A stretch of DNA of 64,000 nt from CAVRUH01 sp963822595 (GCA_963822595.1 CAWGIG010000001.1:372001-436000); one strand, 5' to 3'; positions 33,378 to 42,741 are shown, numbered from the stretch's first letter. Translations and numbers: made by a program. The notes: a model not told the origin generated them from the letters alone.

Positions 33378-35189
33378 ATGAGCAAAGAATCAAAAATTAG
33401 AAATATCGCCATCGTCGCCCACATTGACCATGGAAAAACTACCCTCCTAGATAGCCTTTTAAAGCAATCTCACCTCTTCCGAGATAACGAAGTCATCCAA
33501 GATAGAGTCATGGACTCCAATGACCAAGAAAGAGAACGCGGAATCACTATCTTCGCAAAACACACCGGTCTGCCCTTCAAAGACTACAAAATCAATATCA
33601 TCGACACCCCAGGACACTCCGAATTTTCCGGAGAAGTCCAGCGTGTATTAGGCATGGTGAGCTCCGTTCTCCTCCTCGTAGATGCGCAAGACGGTCCGAT
33701 GCCCCAAACACGTTTCGTTCTATCGCAAGCGTTGAAGATGGGTCTACGACCTGTCGTCGTCATCAATAAAATTGACAGACCCCATGCTAACCCTGATAAA
33801 GTTCTTAATGAAACATTCGATTTATTCGTCGAACTAGGCGCTAACCACGATCAGCTCGATTTTAAATACTGCTACGCTTCAGGACTATCCGGATTTGCTT
33901 GCCGCGAAATCAACGATCCTAGAGTTAACATGGATCCCCTCTTTGAAATGATTATAGAAGCAGTACCTCCTCCTCCATGTGATGAAGAAGCACCGCTCCA
34001 AATGCAAATCATGACCATTTCCTACAACGACTATCTTGGCCGTCAAGGAACAGGAAGGATTCAGCAGGGAAAAATCAAGAAAGGGCAGCAAATTGTAAGA
34101 GTCGGCGCCGAAGGGAATCAAAGCAGCCACGCGATCACCCGCATCGAAACCTACCAAGGGTTAGCGAAAATTGAAGCCGATGTCGGCTATGCCGGGGATA
34201 TCGTCAGTATTTCAGGAATTCAAGATGTGATGTTTGGAGATACCATTTGCGATCCTCAACACCCTTCTCAGCTTCCTAAAATTGATATTGACGAACCGAC
34301 AGTTTCTATCAATATCATGATCAATTCCAGTCCCTTTGTTGGAAAAGACGGCAAGCACGTCACTTTCAATAAAATTAAGGAAAGACTTTTTAAGGAAAAG
34401 CGATCGAATATTTCTCTCAGGATCGCCGAATCTCCAAATGCGCAAGACGCGATGCAGGTTTCCGGACGTGGAGAACTTCACTTAGCCGTATTAATTGAAA
34501 CGATGCGTCGTGAAGGCTATGAAATGTCTGTTTCCAAACCCCAGGTTATCATTAAAGAAATCGACGGCGTTAAGAACGAGCCTATTGAAAGGGTCTATAT
34601 CGAGGTCCCGCAGGAATATTCCGGAGCAGTCATCGAGGAGCTTTCAAAAAGAAAAGGTTCGATGGTTTCGTTGCACACAAACGAACAGTCGATTACATCG
34701 ATGGAATTCTTGGTTCCTACTCGCGGGTTAATGGGTTACAGGAATGAATTCCTTACAGTTACACGTGGATTGGGGATTTTAACTTCACTATTCGAGAACT
34801 TTTCCCCATGGAAAGGTGATATGCCGCATAGAAAGAATGGTGTGTTAATTTCTATCGACCAAGGTAGAACGACAGCCTATTCGTTGTTCAACCTTCAAGA
34901 TCGCGGCGTGATGTTCAAGAATCCTGGTGATGAAATTTACGAAGGGATGATTGTCGGAGAAAATAACCGTGACAATGACCTTATTGTAAACCTTACCAAA
35001 GGGAAAAAGCTTACTAACGTACGAGCATCGGGTTCGGATGAAAATATTATCCTAACTCCGCCGAAGCTTTTCACTTTAGAAAAGGCTATTGACTACATTG
35101 AAGACGATGAGCTTATTGAGGTAACGCCGAATTCTATCAACCTTAGAAAAAGGTACTTAAAAGAAGTCGATCGCAAAAGAAATTCCTAG
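33378..35189 (+). CDS. typA: ribosome-associated GTPase TypA/BipA
   Basis: TypA is a translational GTPase related to EF-G and LepA that helps 50S assembly and stress adaptation. The 603-residue length is standard. The G1 loop AHIDHGKTTLLD (about 14), switch I RERGITI, G3 DTPGHSEFSGEV, G4 NKIDR and G5 SGLSG are intact. The C-terminal signatures SGRGELHL and PTRGLMGYRNEF are those of TypA rather than LepA. It is a single-gene unit with its own promoter and a hairpin terminator at 35207-35232. Confidence 0.97.
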   Translation: MSKESKIRNIAIVAHIDHGKTTLLDSLLKQSHLFRDNEVIQDRVMDSNDQERERGITIFAKHTGLPFKDYKINIIDTPGHSEFSGEVQRVLGMVSSVLLLVDAQDGPMPQTRFVLSQALKMGLRPVVVINKIDRPHANPDKVLNETFDLFVELGANHDQLDFKYCYASGLSGFACREINDPRVNMDPLFEMIIEAVPPPPCDEEAPLQMQIMTISYNDYLGRQGTGRIQQGKIKKGQQIVRVGAEGNQSSHAITRIETYQGLAKIEADVGYAGDIVSISGIQDVMFGDTICDPQHPSQLPKIDIDEPTVSINIMINSSPFVGKDGKHVTFNKIKERLFKEKRSNISLRIAESPNAQDAMQVSGRGELHLAVLIETMRREGYEMSVSKPQVIIKEIDGVKNEPIERVYIEVPQEYSGAVIEELSKRKGSMVSLHTNEQSITSMEFLVPTRGLMGYRNEFLTVTRGLGILTSLFENFSPWKGDMPHRKNGVLISIDQGRTTAYSLFNLQDRGVMFKNPGDEIYEGMIVGENNRDNDLIVNLTKGKKLTNVRASGSDENIILTPPKLFTLEKAIDYIEDDELIEVTPNSINLRKRYLKEVDRKRNS

Positions 35190-35206
35190 AACAAAGTTTT
35201 AATATT

Positions 35207-35232
35207 ACCGAGTCCACGAAAGTGGACTCGGT
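35207..35232 (+). terminator. hairpin after typA
   Basis: ACCGAGTCCAC and GTGGACTCGGT form a perfect 11-bp stem with a GAAA tetraloop. Only a short T stretch follows, so termination efficiency is uncertain. The hairpin lies between convergent genes. Confidence 0.6.
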
Positions 35233-35239
35233 TAAGCAT

Positions 35240-35593
35240 TTAGTTTCCTTGAATCACGTCTGTAAATTCTTTTTCATCTTTAATGCACACCATGTCAGTA
35301 TCAAACTCAGACCATTGCCAATTTTTTCCTAAAATATAACGATGAATTTTTAGATCATCAATTCCATTTGGCAATTTAACTGTAACGCGAGCTTCAGCTG
35401 TATCAAAAGAGGGACAACCGCCATATATTTTGGGTATTTTGCATAACATGAATATTTCATTACCAATCAAATGCACTTTTTCAATGGTAACCGGTAGTCC
35501 AATATAAGGAACACTTAATCTAATGGAAACTTCATGAGATTTTCCATCTGGGTAGGATACATGTGGATAAAGTTCTGCGGATATTGGTTGCAT
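35240..35593 (-). CDS. uncharacterised 117-aa protein
   Basis: The ATG at 35593 (MQPISAELYPHVSY) follows an AAAGGAG site eight bases upstream and is preferred to an upstream GTG that overlaps this site. The short protein is rich in beta-strand-like alternation (HEVSIRLSVPYIGLPVTIEKVHLIG) and ends with KEFTDVIQGN. It has no signal peptide and I recognise no family. It is divergent from the 35723 gene, with 129 bases between them. Confidence 0.65.
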   Translation of the reverse strand: MQPISAELYPHVSYPDGKSHEVSIRLSVPYIGLPVTIEKVHLIGNEIFMLCKIPKIYGGCPSFDTAEARVTVKLPNGIDDLKIHRYILGKNWQWSEFDTDMVCIKDEKEFTDVIQGN

Positions 35594-35722
35594 AGTTAAC
35601 ACTCCTTTGTTGAGTAGAAAAACCTTACCACAGCAAATAATAACTATCCATAAAAAAGAAGCATTGCTTGTTATGTAAATTTTTTAATATGGTGAAACTA
35701 ACTTAACAGGAGGTCTTCTTCT

Positions 35723-36121
35723 ATGAATACCGAAGTTTCCATATTAAATTGTTCTCATTCTCAATACCACCATTTGGCTTACGAAGTGCCAGAACCCATC
35801 TTAGAGATGGCAAATGCGGCACTTACTGAAGAAGTTCGGATTAAAGTTACAAAAGACAATCTGTTATATATCTCTCATGGGCCTTGGCTGGAGAGGCTGC
35901 ATACTCATTTTAATCATGATGAATTTACTCCGATTGGGAATGGTTACCGTTTGGTTTATAAAGTTGGGAGACATCAATATTGTGTTCACACAAGTGATAA
36001 ACATGATCATCGTGGAATAGAAATCCATGATAATAAACATAAAGCAACAGAAATTAATGTTAATCAACACAGAAAGCAAACAAGAAAAATCACAAGATAT
36101 GCAAAGTGCATCATTCTATAG
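35723..36121 (+). CDS. uncharacterised histidine-rich 132-aa protein
   Basis: The start follows a strong AGGAGG site. The protein has a histidine-rich second half (HTSDKHDHRGIEIHDNKHKATEINVNQH), which could bind metal; this is speculation. No signal peptide or membrane segment is visible and I recognise no family. A family C inverted repeat begins about a dozen bases after the stop. Confidence 0.65.
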   Translation: MNTEVSILNCSHSQYHHLAYEVPEPILEMANAALTEEVRIKVTKDNLLYISHGPWLERLHTHFNHDEFTPIGNGYRLVYKVGRHQYCVHTSDKHDHRGIEIHDNKHKATEINVNQHRKQTRKITRYAKCIIL

Positions 36122-36132
36122 CCACGACGACG

Positions 36133-36291
36133 CCATAGACACAAAATAACAGGATAAGCAGGATCGCAAGCGACAGGATAAAAAAGGGATAAGAAAAAAA
36201 TAATTGTTTTTTTAAATTTCTTTTATTTCTTTCTTATCCTTTTTTTATCATGCCGCTTGCGATCCTGCTTATCCTGTTATTTCGTGACTAC
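36133..36291. repeat. 159-bp inverted repeat, family C copy
   Basis: Left arm CATAGACACAAAATAACAGG, then ATAAGCAGGATCGCAAGCG and A-rich GGATAAG; the right arm is the near complement, ending CCTGTTATTTCGTGACTACAACG. It fills the interval between the convergent 35723 and homospermidine synthase genes. Confidence 0.85.
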
Positions 36292-36304
36292 AACGTCCTA
36301 TTCC

Positions 36305-37720
36305 TTAAACTCTAACGTTTTTGAACTGCCAGGGATCAGCCTCATCGAGGTCTTCACGGAATAAACTGCAACGCCCATGGAGAGGGGTCCATTCCGTGTA
36401 TTTACCCACAACAGGCCCTAAATAGGGTTGGCAAACTTCTAAGCAACTACGAAAATCCATTTCATCAGGTTCGACGATCCCTTTTTTAGGGTTTTTTATA
36501 GCCCAAACCATTCCCGCAAGAACTGATGAAGATATCTGCAAGGTTGTTGCCGTGTTATAGGGACAGAGCTTTCGCGCTTCGGCTGTTGTGAGCTGAGATC
36601 CATACCAATAGGCATTTTTCTTATGTCCGGCAAGCAAGACCCCTAACTCATCGACACCGCCGATGATGTCATCCACCATAATCCTTTTTGTTGACTGTGC
36701 CTGATAATTTCTCCCGCAAAACTCGTGGACAGAAAGGACCGCATTATCAGAAGGATGATAAGAATAATGAACAGTAGGTCGATAAACCGGCTTGCCATTC
36801 TCCTGAACAGTTAGAAAATCAGCAATCGATATCGCTTCCCCATGTGTAATCAAGAAGCCATGAAAATGTTCGGCAATCGGCGACCACGTGCGGACGCGGG
36901 TGTTGCAGCCCGGACGGTTCAAGTAAATAGCGCTTTTGCTTCCCGACTCATGATGATTTCCATCATGCGGGAAATGTTTTTCATGGGTGCCCCAACCGAG
37001 CTCAGCGGGTTGAGATCCTTCGCTAATAAAACCATCAACTGACCAAGTATTGACGAATTCTCCGGGGCCTTTAGGGATTTTAGAAACTTGAGTATCTCTT
37101 TCAGAGACGTGAATGACCTTGATTCCCAGATCCCTTGCCAGCTTTGACCATTCCTCGCGTGTTTTGGGTTCGGCGACTTTATGTTCGGTATCATGAGCGA
37201 TATTGAGGAGCGCTTGTTTGACCAGATGTGATACCATCCCGGGGTTAGCTCCATGAGTGAGAACAGCGGTGGGGTTATTAGAATGACTTTTTTTCAGTGC
37301 CAGGGCTTCTTCGCGTAACGCGTAGTTAGTCCTTTCATGAGGAGGGAGATTTGGATTATCATAACGTCCTTCCCAAGGTTCGATGCAGGTGTCTAAATAA
37401 AGAGCATTTTTCTCTTGGCAATACTGAATGATATCGACACTTGAAACATTGACAGAGAGATTGAGGACAAAATCGCCAGGTTCCACCAATCGATCGAGAA
37501 CTTTACGGTAATTATCGCTAGTCAGAGGCAGTTTTAGAACGCGGATGCCATAATGATCAGCCTCTTCTTTACCTGCATCATCCGATGTTAAAATGGTAAT
37601 ACGGTCCGGAGTCAGACCTCCGATATGTCGTAAAATTAGCGGTAACACAGCTTGTCCTACACAGCCGAAGCCGATAAAAAGTAAACGTCCATTAAAATTT
37701 GCATGAATTTTATATGTCAT
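36305..37720 (-). CDS. hss: homospermidine synthase
   Basis: Bacterial homospermidine synthase makes sym-homospermidine from putrescine in an NAD-dependent reaction. The 471-residue protein starts with a Rossmann fold (LLFIGFGCVGQAVLPLIL, about 14-31) and shares the saccharopine-dehydrogenase-like layout. Family-specific stretches include YLDTCIEPWEGRY, LTHGANPGMVSHLVKQAL, HESGSKSAIYLNRPGCNTRV and PYNTATTLQISSSVLAGM. It stands alone, with the oppositely oriented RlmD-type gene 133 bases upstream. A polyamine step may help the bacterium grow in host amoebae or adapt its surface, but that is inference. Confidence 0.93.
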   Translation of the reverse strand: MTYKIHANFNGRLLFIGFGCVGQAVLPLILRHIGGLTPDRITILTSDDAGKEEADHYGIRVLKLPLTSDNYRKVLDRLVEPGDFVLNLSVNVSSVDIIQYCQEKNALYLDTCIEPWEGRYDNPNLPPHERTNYALREEALALKKSHSNNPTAVLTHGANPGMVSHLVKQALLNIAHDTEHKVAEPKTREEWSKLARDLGIKVIHVSERDTQVSKIPKGPGEFVNTWSVDGFISEGSQPAELGWGTHEKHFPHDGNHHESGSKSAIYLNRPGCNTRVRTWSPIAEHFHGFLITHGEAISIADFLTVQENGKPVYRPTVHYSYHPSDNAVLSVHEFCGRNYQAQSTKRIMVDDIIGGVDELGVLLAGHKKNAYWYGSQLTTAEARKLCPYNTATTLQISSSVLAGMVWAIKNPKKGIVEPDEMDFRSCLEVCQPYLGPVVGKYTEWTPLHGRCSLFREDLDEADPWQFKNVRV

Positions 37721-37836
37721 AAATGCCCCTTTGCTGTGAGGTTGGAAAAACTAAGGTATACTGTATTCCTTAATATAACCTAAATTTTCCTTTATTCGCA
37801 ATCCGATATCAAATTCTTTTATTTAAGTGCGATTTA

Positions 37837-37845
37837 TGGTATAAT
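37837..37845 (+). promoter_or_regulatory. extended -10 immediately upstream of a start codon
   Basis: TGG-TATAAT (37837-37845) is an extended -10; only a weak -35 is present. The only plausible start codon, ATG at 37854, begins eight bases after the -10, where transcription should itself begin. A leaderless mRNA is therefore likely. No ribosome site is visible. Confidence 0.55.
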
Positions 37846-37853
37846 TTTGACCT

Positions 37854-39224
37854 ATGCAATCAAAACCGAAACATAACCAGAAAATAAGCCTCACTATAGA
37901 AAGATTGGGGATCCACGGCGAAGGCATTGGCCATTGGCATGGATTCACCCTCTTCGTAGACGGTCCCCTTCCTGGCGAGGTAATTCAAGCCTGTGTTACG
38001 GAAACCAAAAAGAATTACGGCAGAGCGAAAGTCCTTAAGACTGATAACCTTTCACCAGCCCGGGTGACTCCCCCCTGCCCGCTTTTCGGAAAATGTGGCG
38101 GATGCCAAGTGATGCACATGCGCTATGATGCCCAACTCCAGATGAAGCAACAAAAAGTCATCGACGCTTTTGAACGTATCGGTAAAATTGAGAATCCTCC
38201 TGTAGAACCCTGCCGCCCCTCCCCCGAACCCTTAGGATATCGAAATAAAATTCAGGTTCCTGTAGGAATCGGACTCAGAGGTGAAATCCGCTTGGGATTT
38301 TACGCACGTTCCTCGCACGATTTAGTTGATGTCGAGCATTGTTACATTCATTGCCCCCTTGGAGAAGAGGTTTTTAAGAAGCTCCAAGATCTAATAAAGT
38401 CCTCTGATTTAACACCTTATGATTGGACCACACATCAGGGTGAATTGCGTCACGTAATTATCAAATCGGCCTTGAATACTCAACAAGTCCTGGTGGTTCT
38501 TATTACTGGCCATTGCAAAATGGAAAAATTAGAGTTAATCGCCCAAGAATTGATGAGGGCGTGCCCCACAGTACAGGGAGTTATTCAGAATATTAATACA
38601 GTTCCGGAAAATATTGTATTTGGTTCTGAATTCCGACAGATTGCAGGTGCCGCACAGATTACAGAAGTGATTTGCGGGCTTCGTTTCAAGATATCGGCTA
38701 GTTCATTTTTTCAGGTAAACCCTGCTCAGGCCGAGCATTTGTACGATAGAGCGATCGAGCTTTGCGGTCTTACGGGTACTGAAAAAGTCGTGGACGCCTT
38801 TTGTGGAGTTGGAACGTTATCTCTTATTGCTTCAAAGAAGGCAAAAGAAGTTATTGGCATTGAATGTGTTTCTGAGGCCATTGATGATGCTAGGGCGAAT
38901 GCGCTAATGAACGACATCGAGAATGTGAATTTCATTTGTGAAACTGCCGAAAAGAGTCTTGGTGATATTCAAGGTATGGATGTGGTCATTTTGAATCCTC
39001 CTAGGAGAGGTTGTGAGCCGGAGCTTCTGAATATATTGCTGAAGAAATCCCCAAAGACGATTGTATATATTTCATGTGATCCAGCTACATTGGCGCGGGA
39101 TGCGGCCATTCTGCAAAGTGGTGGATATGTGATAGAAACCATCCAGCCCTTCGACATGTTCCCCCAAACAGCCCACGTAGAAACAGTAGTCAAATTTGCG
39201 TATAGACACAAAATAACAGGATAA
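37854..39224 (+). CDS. rlmD: RlmD/TrmA-family (uracil-5-)-methyltransferase
   Basis: The 456-residue protein methylates C5 of a uridine in 23S rRNA (RlmD-type) or tRNA. It has an N-terminal TRAM domain (SLTIERLGIHGEGIG, about 12-26), the iron-sulfur cysteines CPLFGKCGGCQ (about 77-88), the AdoMet motif VDAFCGVGTLSL (about 316-327), LNPPRRGCEP and the catalytic cysteine in ISCDPATLARD (about 407). The family usually ends near VETVVKF; here the last residues (AYRHKITG) are encoded by a family C inverted repeat that supplies the stop codon. The assignment to rRNA rather than tRNA rests on the Fe-S site plus TRAM combination. Confidence 0.88.
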   Translation: MQSKPKHNQKISLTIERLGIHGEGIGHWHGFTLFVDGPLPGEVIQACVTETKKNYGRAKVLKTDNLSPARVTPPCPLFGKCGGCQVMHMRYDAQLQMKQQKVIDAFERIGKIENPPVEPCRPSPEPLGYRNKIQVPVGIGLRGEIRLGFYARSSHDLVDVEHCYIHCPLGEEVFKKLQDLIKSSDLTPYDWTTHQGELRHVIIKSALNTQQVLVVLITGHCKMEKLELIAQELMRACPTVQGVIQNINTVPENIVFGSEFRQIAGAAQITEVICGLRFKISASSFFQVNPAQAEHLYDRAIELCGLTGTEKVVDAFCGVGTLSLIASKKAKEVIGIECVSEAIDDARANALMNDIENVNFICETAEKSLGDIQGMDVVILNPPRRGCEPELLNILLKKSPKTIVYISCDPATLARDAAILQSGGYVIETIQPFDMFPQTAHVETVVKFAYRHKITG

Positions 39225-39346
39225 GCAGGATCGCAAGCGGCAGGATAAAAAAAGGATAAGAAAAAATGACAATTCTTTTTTTCTTTCTTATTCTTTTTTC
39301 TTATCCCTTTTTTATCCTGCCGCTTGCGATCCTGCTTATCCTGTTA
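39197..39346. repeat. 150-bp inverted repeat, family C copy overlapping a gene end
   Basis: TGCGTATAGACACAAAATAACAGG opens the left arm, continuing through GCAGGATCGCAAGCGGC; the right arm returns GCCGCTTGCGATCCTGCTTA and CCTGTTAAT. The first 28 bases are coding, as the 3' end of the rlmD-type gene. The element lies between convergent genes. Confidence 0.87.
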
Positions 39347-39371
39347 ATTGTTACAGCTAGATTAATCCCCA

Positions 39372-40103
39372 CTACATTTTGAAGTTGGTGCCGAGGTAAT
39401 TGCGACGGGCTTCTTCGTTGTTGAGGAGCTCATCGATTGTACCGCTTAGCATCACCTTGCCCTCTGTAATAATATAACTGCGATTCACTAAAGAAAAAAT
39501 CTCTCGGGCATTATGATCTGTTATCAATATACTAATCCCCCTCTTAGATAAATGGGACACCATCTCCTTCACTTCATGCACAGAAATCGGATCTATATTT
39601 GCAAAAGGTTCATCCAGCATTAAGAGGGTCGGATTCGTCACAAGCGCACGTGTGATCTCTAACCTTCTTCTTTCGCCTCCGGAAAGCGAAATTGCCCTCT
39701 TCTTTGCAAGGGAAGTGAGATGCAGCTCCGCTAACAATTCTTCCAGGCGACGCTTTCTATCGGACTTAGACATAGTAAGAGTCTCAAGAATGCAAAGAAT
39801 ATTTTCCTCGACAGTAAGCTGCCGAAAAACGGAAGGCTCTTGTGCAAGATATCCCATTCCCATACGGGCCCGTTTATGCATAGGGGAACTTGTAACATCG
39901 GATCCTTTAAAAAAAACTTTGCCATTATCGGGGCGGATCAAACCCACTGTCATATAGAAAGCAGTCGTTTTACCGGCGCCATTCGGACCCAAAAGCCCGA
40001 CGATCTCCCCTTCCCTAACTTGGAAAGAAAGGCCATTTACGACCGGCTGCCCACCATAGGCTTTTTCAAGATTTTTAACATCTAAACAAAGTGTTTCATT
40101 CAT
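39372..40103 (-). CDS. lptB: LPS export ABC transporter ATP-binding protein
   Basis: LptB powers extraction of lipopolysaccharide from the inner membrane in the LptB2FGC complex. The 243-residue length is typical. Walker A GPNGAGKTT (about 37-45), the Q loop LAQEPSVFRQL typical of LptB, signature LSGGERRRLE, Walker B LLMLDEPFANIDP and switch histidine TDHN are present. It is the last gene of the leftward kdsA-lptC-lptA-lptB group and follows lptA by four bases. Confidence 0.95.
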   Translation of the reverse strand: MNETLCLDVKNLEKAYGGQPVVNGLSFQVREGEIVGLLGPNGAGKTTAFYMTVGLIRPDNGKVFFKGSDVTSSPMHKRARMGMGYLAQEPSVFRQLTVEENILCILETLTMSKSDRKRRLEELLAELHLTSLAKKRAISLSGGERRRLEITRALVTNPTLLMLDEPFANIDPISVHEVKEMVSHLSKRGISILITDHNAREIFSLVNRSYIITEGKVMLSGTIDELLNNEEARRNYLGTNFKM

Positions 40104-40107
40104 GCTT

Positions 40108-41181
40108 CTATTCTAATTGATTTTTTTCTAAAAGGAAACTCTTTCTTATCATTTCGAGTTCTTCTTCAACTAATTTGAATCTTACGTCGCCCATCCCTTG
40201 GATAGAATCTTTCTTGGTTTCAGGATTTTTTGTAATTTTAAGACCCGGAGCACTGACCTGAAGGTTATTAGGACGGTCGAAAAGAATGACCCGACTGCCC
40301 TTATCGGCTGTAAAGTTCGTTTGAAGGCTTTCAAAGATGTGATCGGCCCTATCCGCCAAAATATATTGAGTCAAAACACCTTCTCTATTCATGATTTTTA
40401 CATTCCCGATAAGAGATATCTTTTTGGGTTCCATAGCCTCGTTATATTCCAAAACGACAAGATTAGCAAAAGCCCTGCCCATTCCATCATTAAAATAAAT
40501 CTGTCTTTCTTCAGAACCGCCATTCCCAATGAGGGTGATTCTGTAATTTTTCTTATCGACGACGATTTCTCCAGGACACTTCAAAGTGATATCCCCGGTG
40601 GCATTCGTTATTAAACACTGCCGATCATCGCTAGAGGGGCTTAGATTGAAGGTACATAGCTGACAATCGTAAACTCCTCTATCCCCTGTAACGATTAAAT
40701 TGTCTTGGTATCCTATGGTGACATCGTCCTCGACGAGGATACGTTTCATCGCAAAATCTCCATCCTTTCCTGAAACCAGTTCAAAAGTCATTTTATGACC
40801 TTTTACTTCAATAGGAATGTTTCCTTTTAGGATTTCGGAATAAGTAACGTAAGAGGTAGCATCTTTTCCTAGAAAAGCTCCTTCTTTCTTCACAAAATCC
40901 ATGTGTGCTTCTTCGCATTCGATCGTTCCATTACCTTTGATTGTGAACTTCACGTCACCAACAAGCTTTACTGACTGAAATTTCAACTTGCTATCTTTTT
41001 CGGCAGGATAAAGAATCACTTCGTTAGCTTTAATTCTTCCGAAGTCATTTTCCAGGTCCACTCCTCCCGACAACACCATAATCTGACCATTATAATCGAC
41101 ATTATCAGATCCAAGAATCGTTAATTCATTGGAGTAAAGCGCTAAAGGTAAAAAGACCAAAAGAAGAAAATGTTTTTTCAT
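40108..41181 (-). CDS. lptA: LptA/OstA-family LPS transport protein
   Basis: LptA-type proteins form the periplasmic beta-jellyroll bridge that carries LPS to the outer membrane. The start at 41181 (MKKHFLLLVFLPLALYS) gives a clean signal peptide, whereas the frame is open six bases earlier from a GTG. The 357 residues contain repeated jellyroll-like strands (NVDYNGQIMVLSGGVDLEN, AHMDFVKKEG, GMGDVRFKL) and are about twice the size of E. coli LptA, so two OstA units are likely. Position between lptC and lptB supports the assignment. Confidence 0.8.
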   Translation of the reverse strand: MKKHFLLLVFLPLALYSNELTILGSDNVDYNGQIMVLSGGVDLENDFGRIKANEVILYPAEKDSKLKFQSVKLVGDVKFTIKGNGTIECEEAHMDFVKKEGAFLGKDATSYVTYSEILKGNIPIEVKGHKMTFELVSGKDGDFAMKRILVEDDVTIGYQDNLIVTGDRGVYDCQLCTFNLSPSSDDRQCLITNATGDITLKCPGEIVVDKKNYRITLIGNGGSEERQIYFNDGMGRAFANLVVLEYNEAMEPKKISLIGNVKIMNREGVLTQYILADRADHIFESLQTNFTADKGSRVILFDRPNNLQVSAPGLKITKNPETKKDSIQGMGDVRFKLVEEELEMIRKSFLLEKNQLE

Positions 41182-41190
41182 AAACACTCG

Positions 41191-41868
41191 TTAAAAGGTT
41201 GCTGTCATCTTTTTTGCATTAAAGGTAAGACCTTGACTCAGCAGGGAAATTTCTAGGGATTCCGCACGTCCCTTCATTATAGGGGTTTTTCCTTCTATAG
41301 AAAGAGATAACTTATGCCCCGGCAAAATATATTGAGAGAGGTGTACTTCGTTAGCAATCAACAACCCGCTATGAAAGTAATAGGTAGCATGGTCAGCTTC
41401 GATGTAACGAATACGTTGGACAGGTTTCAGTTCGGGATCCCCTTCCGAGACCTCTACCTGCGGAGAATCCCTCAAAACCAGCTTTCCGGATGCATCACGA
41501 ATGACCTCTTTATCTTCACCGAGGATATAAAAAAGCTCTTCTTGAACAAAGCATATGACATCTTTCATTTTTTCTACGATTTCGGAATGCTTTCCCTCGT
41601 GTTCAAAAACCAATTCCGAGTCGGCGCTTTTCAAATGCAACTGCAGAGGGACATTTTCTCTTGTAAACCAAATATCTTTAGCAACGAGCTCACGTTGCTG
41701 CGTGGTTGTTCCGTGGATATCTTTTTCACTTTGGGAGGCTACCTTAATGACATTTTGGTAGGCTTCGTGGTTGACATCGGAATAGAAAAGGGAATAAAGA
41801 AAATAACTCAAACCTACAATAGAAACTATTGCCATGGAGGGCCAAAGAAGCGCTTTACGAAATCTCAT
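41191..41868 (-). CDS. lptC: LptC-like membrane-anchored protein
   Basis: The 225-residue protein has one N-terminal membrane helix (about 8-28, LWPSMAIVSIVGLSYFLYSLF) and a beta-rich periplasmic domain. Repeats such as IRYIEADHATYYFHSGLLIANEVHLSQ resemble the LptC/OstA strands that contact LPS. The order kdsA-this gene-lptA-lptB matches the chlamydial arrangement, in which the homologue is usually annotated hypothetical. Sequence evidence for LptC is modest and the assignment rests partly on context. It lies 8 bases after kdsA. Confidence 0.7.
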   Translation of the reverse strand: MRFRKALLWPSMAIVSIVGLSYFLYSLFYSDVNHEAYQNVIKVASQSEKDIHGTTTQQRELVAKDIWFTRENVPLQLHLKSADSELVFEHEGKHSEIVEKMKDVICFVQEELFYILGEDKEVIRDASGKLVLRDSPQVEVSEGDPELKPVQRIRYIEADHATYYFHSGLLIANEVHLSQYILPGHKLSLSIEGKTPIMKGRAESLEISLLSQGLTFNAKKMTATF

Positions 41869-41876
41869 GGGAAAAC

Positions 41877-42701
41877 CTACGTATTTCGAACGACATGATA
41901 GAGACCCTGCAATTGATCCAATAACTTTGGTAGGTCTTTAAGATCTAAGACGGAAGAGGCGTCGCTCATGGCATTTTTGGGGTCGGGATGCGATTCTATA
42001 AATAAACAGTCTGTCCCTACTGCTACAGCAGCTTTTGCCAATATTGGAATGAACTCGCGCTGTCCCCCTGTCGTCTCCCCTAGGCCTCCCGGAAGTTGCA
42101 CGGAATGGGTAGCGTCGAAGCAAACAGGGTATCCGAATGCTTGCATGATAGGAATGGCGCGAAAGTCGCTGACAAGGTTGTTATAACCAAAAGAGACACC
42201 TCTATCAACAGTGATGATTTTTTCGTTACCTGTCGAGAGGATCTTATCGACAACATTTTTCATATCCCAAGGGGCAAGGAATTGTCCTTTTTTCACGCTA
42301 ATAACAGCTCCGGTTTTTCCGGCTGCAATCACAATATCAGTCTGCCGGCAAAGGAAAGCGGGAATCTGGAGAATATCGCAGATGGTGCCTGCCTCCATAG
42401 CCTCTTCAGGAGAATGGATGTCGGTGACCACAGGAAGATCTAATTCTCTTTTGACTTTTTCGAGGATTCTGAGACCTTCTTTAAGGCCGGGACCTCGGTA
42501 AGAATTGATGGAGGAGCGGTTTGCTTTGTCGTAACTGGTTTTAAAAATGAGGTTTACGGGGCGGCCTGAAAAAATCTTTTTTAATTTTTCGGCAACGTGC
42601 ATGCAATGTTCTTCGCTTTCGATAACGCAGGGGCCTGTCATGACAGCTAAAGGCTGACCTTCCCCTATTTGAAAATTTTTAACCGGTACGCATCTTTTCA
42701 T
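41877..42701 (-). CDS. kdsA: 3-deoxy-8-phosphooctulonate (KDO-8-P) synthase
   Basis: KdsA condenses arabinose-5-phosphate with phosphoenolpyruvate to make KDO-8-phosphate for the LPS core. The 274-residue protein carries the family blocks MTGPCVIESEEH (about 21-32), FKTSYDKANRSS, VTDIHSPEEA, IQIPAFLCRQTD (as LQIPAFLCRQTD), FDATHSVQLPGG and FIESHPDP. The residue after MTGPC is not diagnostic of metal dependence by eye. It is the first gene of the leftward LPS unit. Confidence 0.96.
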   Translation of the reverse strand: MKRCVPVKNFQIGEGQPLAVMTGPCVIESEEHCMHVAEKLKKIFSGRPVNLIFKTSYDKANRSSINSYRGPGLKEGLRILEKVKRELDLPVVTDIHSPEEAMEAGTICDILQIPAFLCRQTDIVIAAGKTGAVISVKKGQFLAPWDMKNVVDKILSTGNEKIITVDRGVSFGYNNLVSDFRAIPIMQAFGYPVCFDATHSVQLPGGLGETTGGQREFIPILAKAAVAVGTDCLFIESHPDPKNAMSDASSVLDLKDLPKLLDQLQGLYHVVRNT

Positions 42702-42741
42702 AGCTTATTATCATACACGAACGTCAATTTTCATAAAAGCC

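Noticed and set aside
39072..39272. Antisense frames sharing a short cysteine-rich peptide (RSCLSCYFVS) at 39072-39272 and 53816-54016
   Set aside because: The shared peptide is the reverse reading of the family C repeat, not a gene family.
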